Source: Anaerolineaceae bacterium UBA3924 (GTDB taxonomy: Bacteria; Chloroflexota; Anaerolineae; Anaerolineales; Anaerolineaceae). From it: DNA of 14,554 nt. The notes beneath the pieces were generated by a model, which saw nothing but the letters and a program-made list of their open reading frames with translations, did no database searches and had not been told where the DNA came from. Below, one piece after another: positions 13,420 to 14,554 of this stretch. The position numbers and the translations under genes were made by a program. Within the stretch, counting starts at the first letter, position 1, and every line of letters begins with the position of its first letter. The stretch lies in the NCBI GenBank assembly GCA_002385985.1, contig DGEO01000021.1:54372-68925 (forward strand). Direction: 5' to 3'.

Positions 13420-14535
13420 ATGCCCTTACCCATCGAAAAACTGCAGAAATTTCTGAAACTCGAAGCAGAACGGCATTTCGACAACCGCGCGGTTGTGGGC
13501 GGTCTGGATAAAATTCTGCCCGTCTGGGAACAGGAAGCCCGGGAAGCCGGTATCGGGAGCGAGCTGGTGGACCAGATTGTCGGGATGATCCGCGCCTACC
13601 CTCAAAAGGACCCTGCCGCCCGGGAAGAGCTGGTCAATTCCATACTGAATCTGGTGCGTAACGAGGCAGCCGTAGAGCTGGCTGAGCAGCCTGTTCCAGC
13701 TCAGCAAACGCCCGCCCAGACAGAACCCCTCCCGGCGGCTCCGGTTCCCGCGCCTGCACCGGCTGCGCCACCGGAGGTGGTCGCGCCTGCTCCTGCCGCG
13801 CCTGCCGCCCCGGCTGTGGATATCCTCAAGGAGCCGGAGGAAGGCATTTCCCTCGACCAGCCGGTGACGGTACTGCCCCGGGTGGGCAAGAAAAACAGCC
13901 ACCGCCTGGAGCAGATCGGTATTCGCACGGTGGAAGATGCGCTCCATTATTACCCCTCTCGCTATGTGGACTACAGCAAGCTCAAACCGCTGAACCGCAT
14001 CGAATACGGAGAGGAACTGACCGTCGCCGGTGCAGTGGTCAACGCCAGCACCCGGCCCATCCGCGGCGGGAAGATGCGCATCACCGAGGCGGTTATCACC
14101 GACGGCACCGCATCGCTGCGGCTGACCTGGTTCAACAAACCTTACCTTAACAGGGAACTAACTCCGGGCCGGCAGATCACCGTCTCGGGAAAAGTGGATA
14201 TGTACCTCGGCCGCCCGGTGATGACCGAGCCAGACTTTGAGCCGATCGAAAAAGAGCACCTGCACACCAACCGCATCGTCCCGGTCTATCCCCTGGGCGG
14301 CGACATCACCCAGAAGTGGCTGCGGGACGTGCTGCACGGTGCGGTAGAAAACTTCGCCCCGCGCGTGGCCGACCCGCTCCCGAAAGAGATTCGCCGCGAA
14401 GCCGGTCTGGTCAACCTGCCCACGGCGCTCTCCCAGGTGCACTTCCCCGACACGCACGAAAACCTGGAAGCCGCCCGCGCCCGCCTGGCCTTTGACGAAA
14501 TCTTCCTTCTGCAGCTGGGTGTGGCCAGCCAGAAG
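13420..14535 (+). CDS. recG: ATP-dependent DNA helicase RecG, N-terminal part (3' end outside window)
   Basis: RecG remodels stalled replication forks and Holliday junctions. The window holds 372 codons with no stop. Residues 1-85 form a helical extension (MPLPIEKLQKFLKLEAERHF..., containing RAVVGGLDKILPVWEQEA), followed by an Ala/Pro-rich linker at about 89-133. RecG proper then begins: VLPRVGKKNSHRLEQIGIRTVEDALHYYPSRY at 151-182 is the helix-hairpin-like start of the wedge region, and an OB-fold with VITDGTASLRLTWFN and GKVDMYLGRPVM spans about 195-275. The segment LPTALSQVHFPDT...ARARLAFDEIFLLQLGV leads into the helicase domain, whose Walker motifs lie beyond the contig end. The frame continues through 14554, but codons after 14535 (LSLIHI) are adapter and not part of the protein. 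Confidence 0.93.
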
Positions 14536-14554
14536 CTGTCTCTTATACACATCT
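14536..14554 (+). other. untrimmed Nextera/Tn5 transposase adapter end
   Basis: The final 19 bases read CTGTCTCTTATACACATCT, identical to the Tn5 mosaic-end sequence used in Nextera libraries. It sits exactly at the contig end and interrupts recG. The minus-strand reading frames starting here begin MCIRDS and MYKRQ, peptides produced by translating this adapter, and the plus-strand frame ends LSLIHI. These bases should be removed before use. Confidence 0.97.

Noticed and set aside
13681..13825. Pro/Ala-rich stretch as a possible DNA repeat or recombination site
   Set aside because: It is in frame within recG and encodes an ordinary flexible linker; no exact tandem unit is present.
14158..14554. 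Minus-strand frames beginning MYKRQ and MCIRDS at the contig end
   Set aside because: Their first residues are encoded by the sequencing adapter and the rest is antisense to recG.
1..14554. Search for CRISPR arrays, tRNA or rRNA genes, insertion sequences and toxin-antitoxin or defence modules
   Set aside because: No spaced direct repeats, cloverleaf sequences, transposase motifs or defence-type domains were seen; the signalling genes look like normal chromosomal regulators.

Overview
This window is about 14.5 kb of GC-rich bacterial DNA. It most likely comes from a member of the Chloroflexota, perhaps Anaerolineae, seen as a metagenomic contig. That placement is an inference. It rests on two Ser/Thr kinases (one fused to a cytosolic PQQ-type propeller), a MurA with Asp in place of the usual active-site Cys, a RecG with a long N-terminal extension, and sigma70-like TATAAT boxes close to several start codons. 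The last 19 bases (14536-14554) are not genomic. They match the Nextera/Tn5 transposase adapter end, so the contig stops inside recG at an untrimmed read end.

Layout, left to right. (1) The C-terminal end of a YyaL-type DUF255 protein (+) meets an alpha/beta hydrolase (-) tail to tail. (2) The hydrolase is divergent from murA (+), with an AT-rich dyad over the murA -10 box. (3) A bidirectional terminator separates murA from a long minus-strand block that reads, in transcription order from 8161 down to 2683: SH3b-domain membrane-anchored protein, DUF971 protein, promoter region, propeller-fused Ser/Thr kinase, PP2C phosphatase, small conserved-looking 79-residue protein, OmpR/PhoB response regulator, thioredoxin. 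(4) From 8262 the plus strand carries a second, tail-anchored Ser/Thr kinase and rpe, then rpmB on the minus strand. (5) Next come an Asp23/Gls24 protein, a FakA-type DAK kinase, a divergent DegV protein, an intrinsic terminator, and the first 372 codons of recG, all on the plus strand.

How the genes fit together. The kinase/PP2C pair, the second kinase and the orphan response regulator form a phospho-signalling cluster with no histidine kinase in view. The order kinase - rpe - rpmB - Asp23 - FakA - (DegV) - recG closely resembles the prkC-rpe-rpmB-yloU-yloV-recG neighbourhood of Bacillus subtilis as I recall it. FakA and DegV are the catalytic and lipid-carrying partners of fatty acid kinase, but this DegV lacks several usual ligand-contact motifs. 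murA starts peptidoglycan synthesis and is predicted to be fosfomycin-insensitive.

No RNA genes, CRISPR arrays or insertion sequences were seen. No gene-free stretch exceeds 300 bp; the longest is 7063-7319. I found no clear new defence or mobile system. The most notable points are the 8-repeat kinase sensor, the Asp-type MurA, the leaderless-type promoters, the divergent DegV and the adapter tail.
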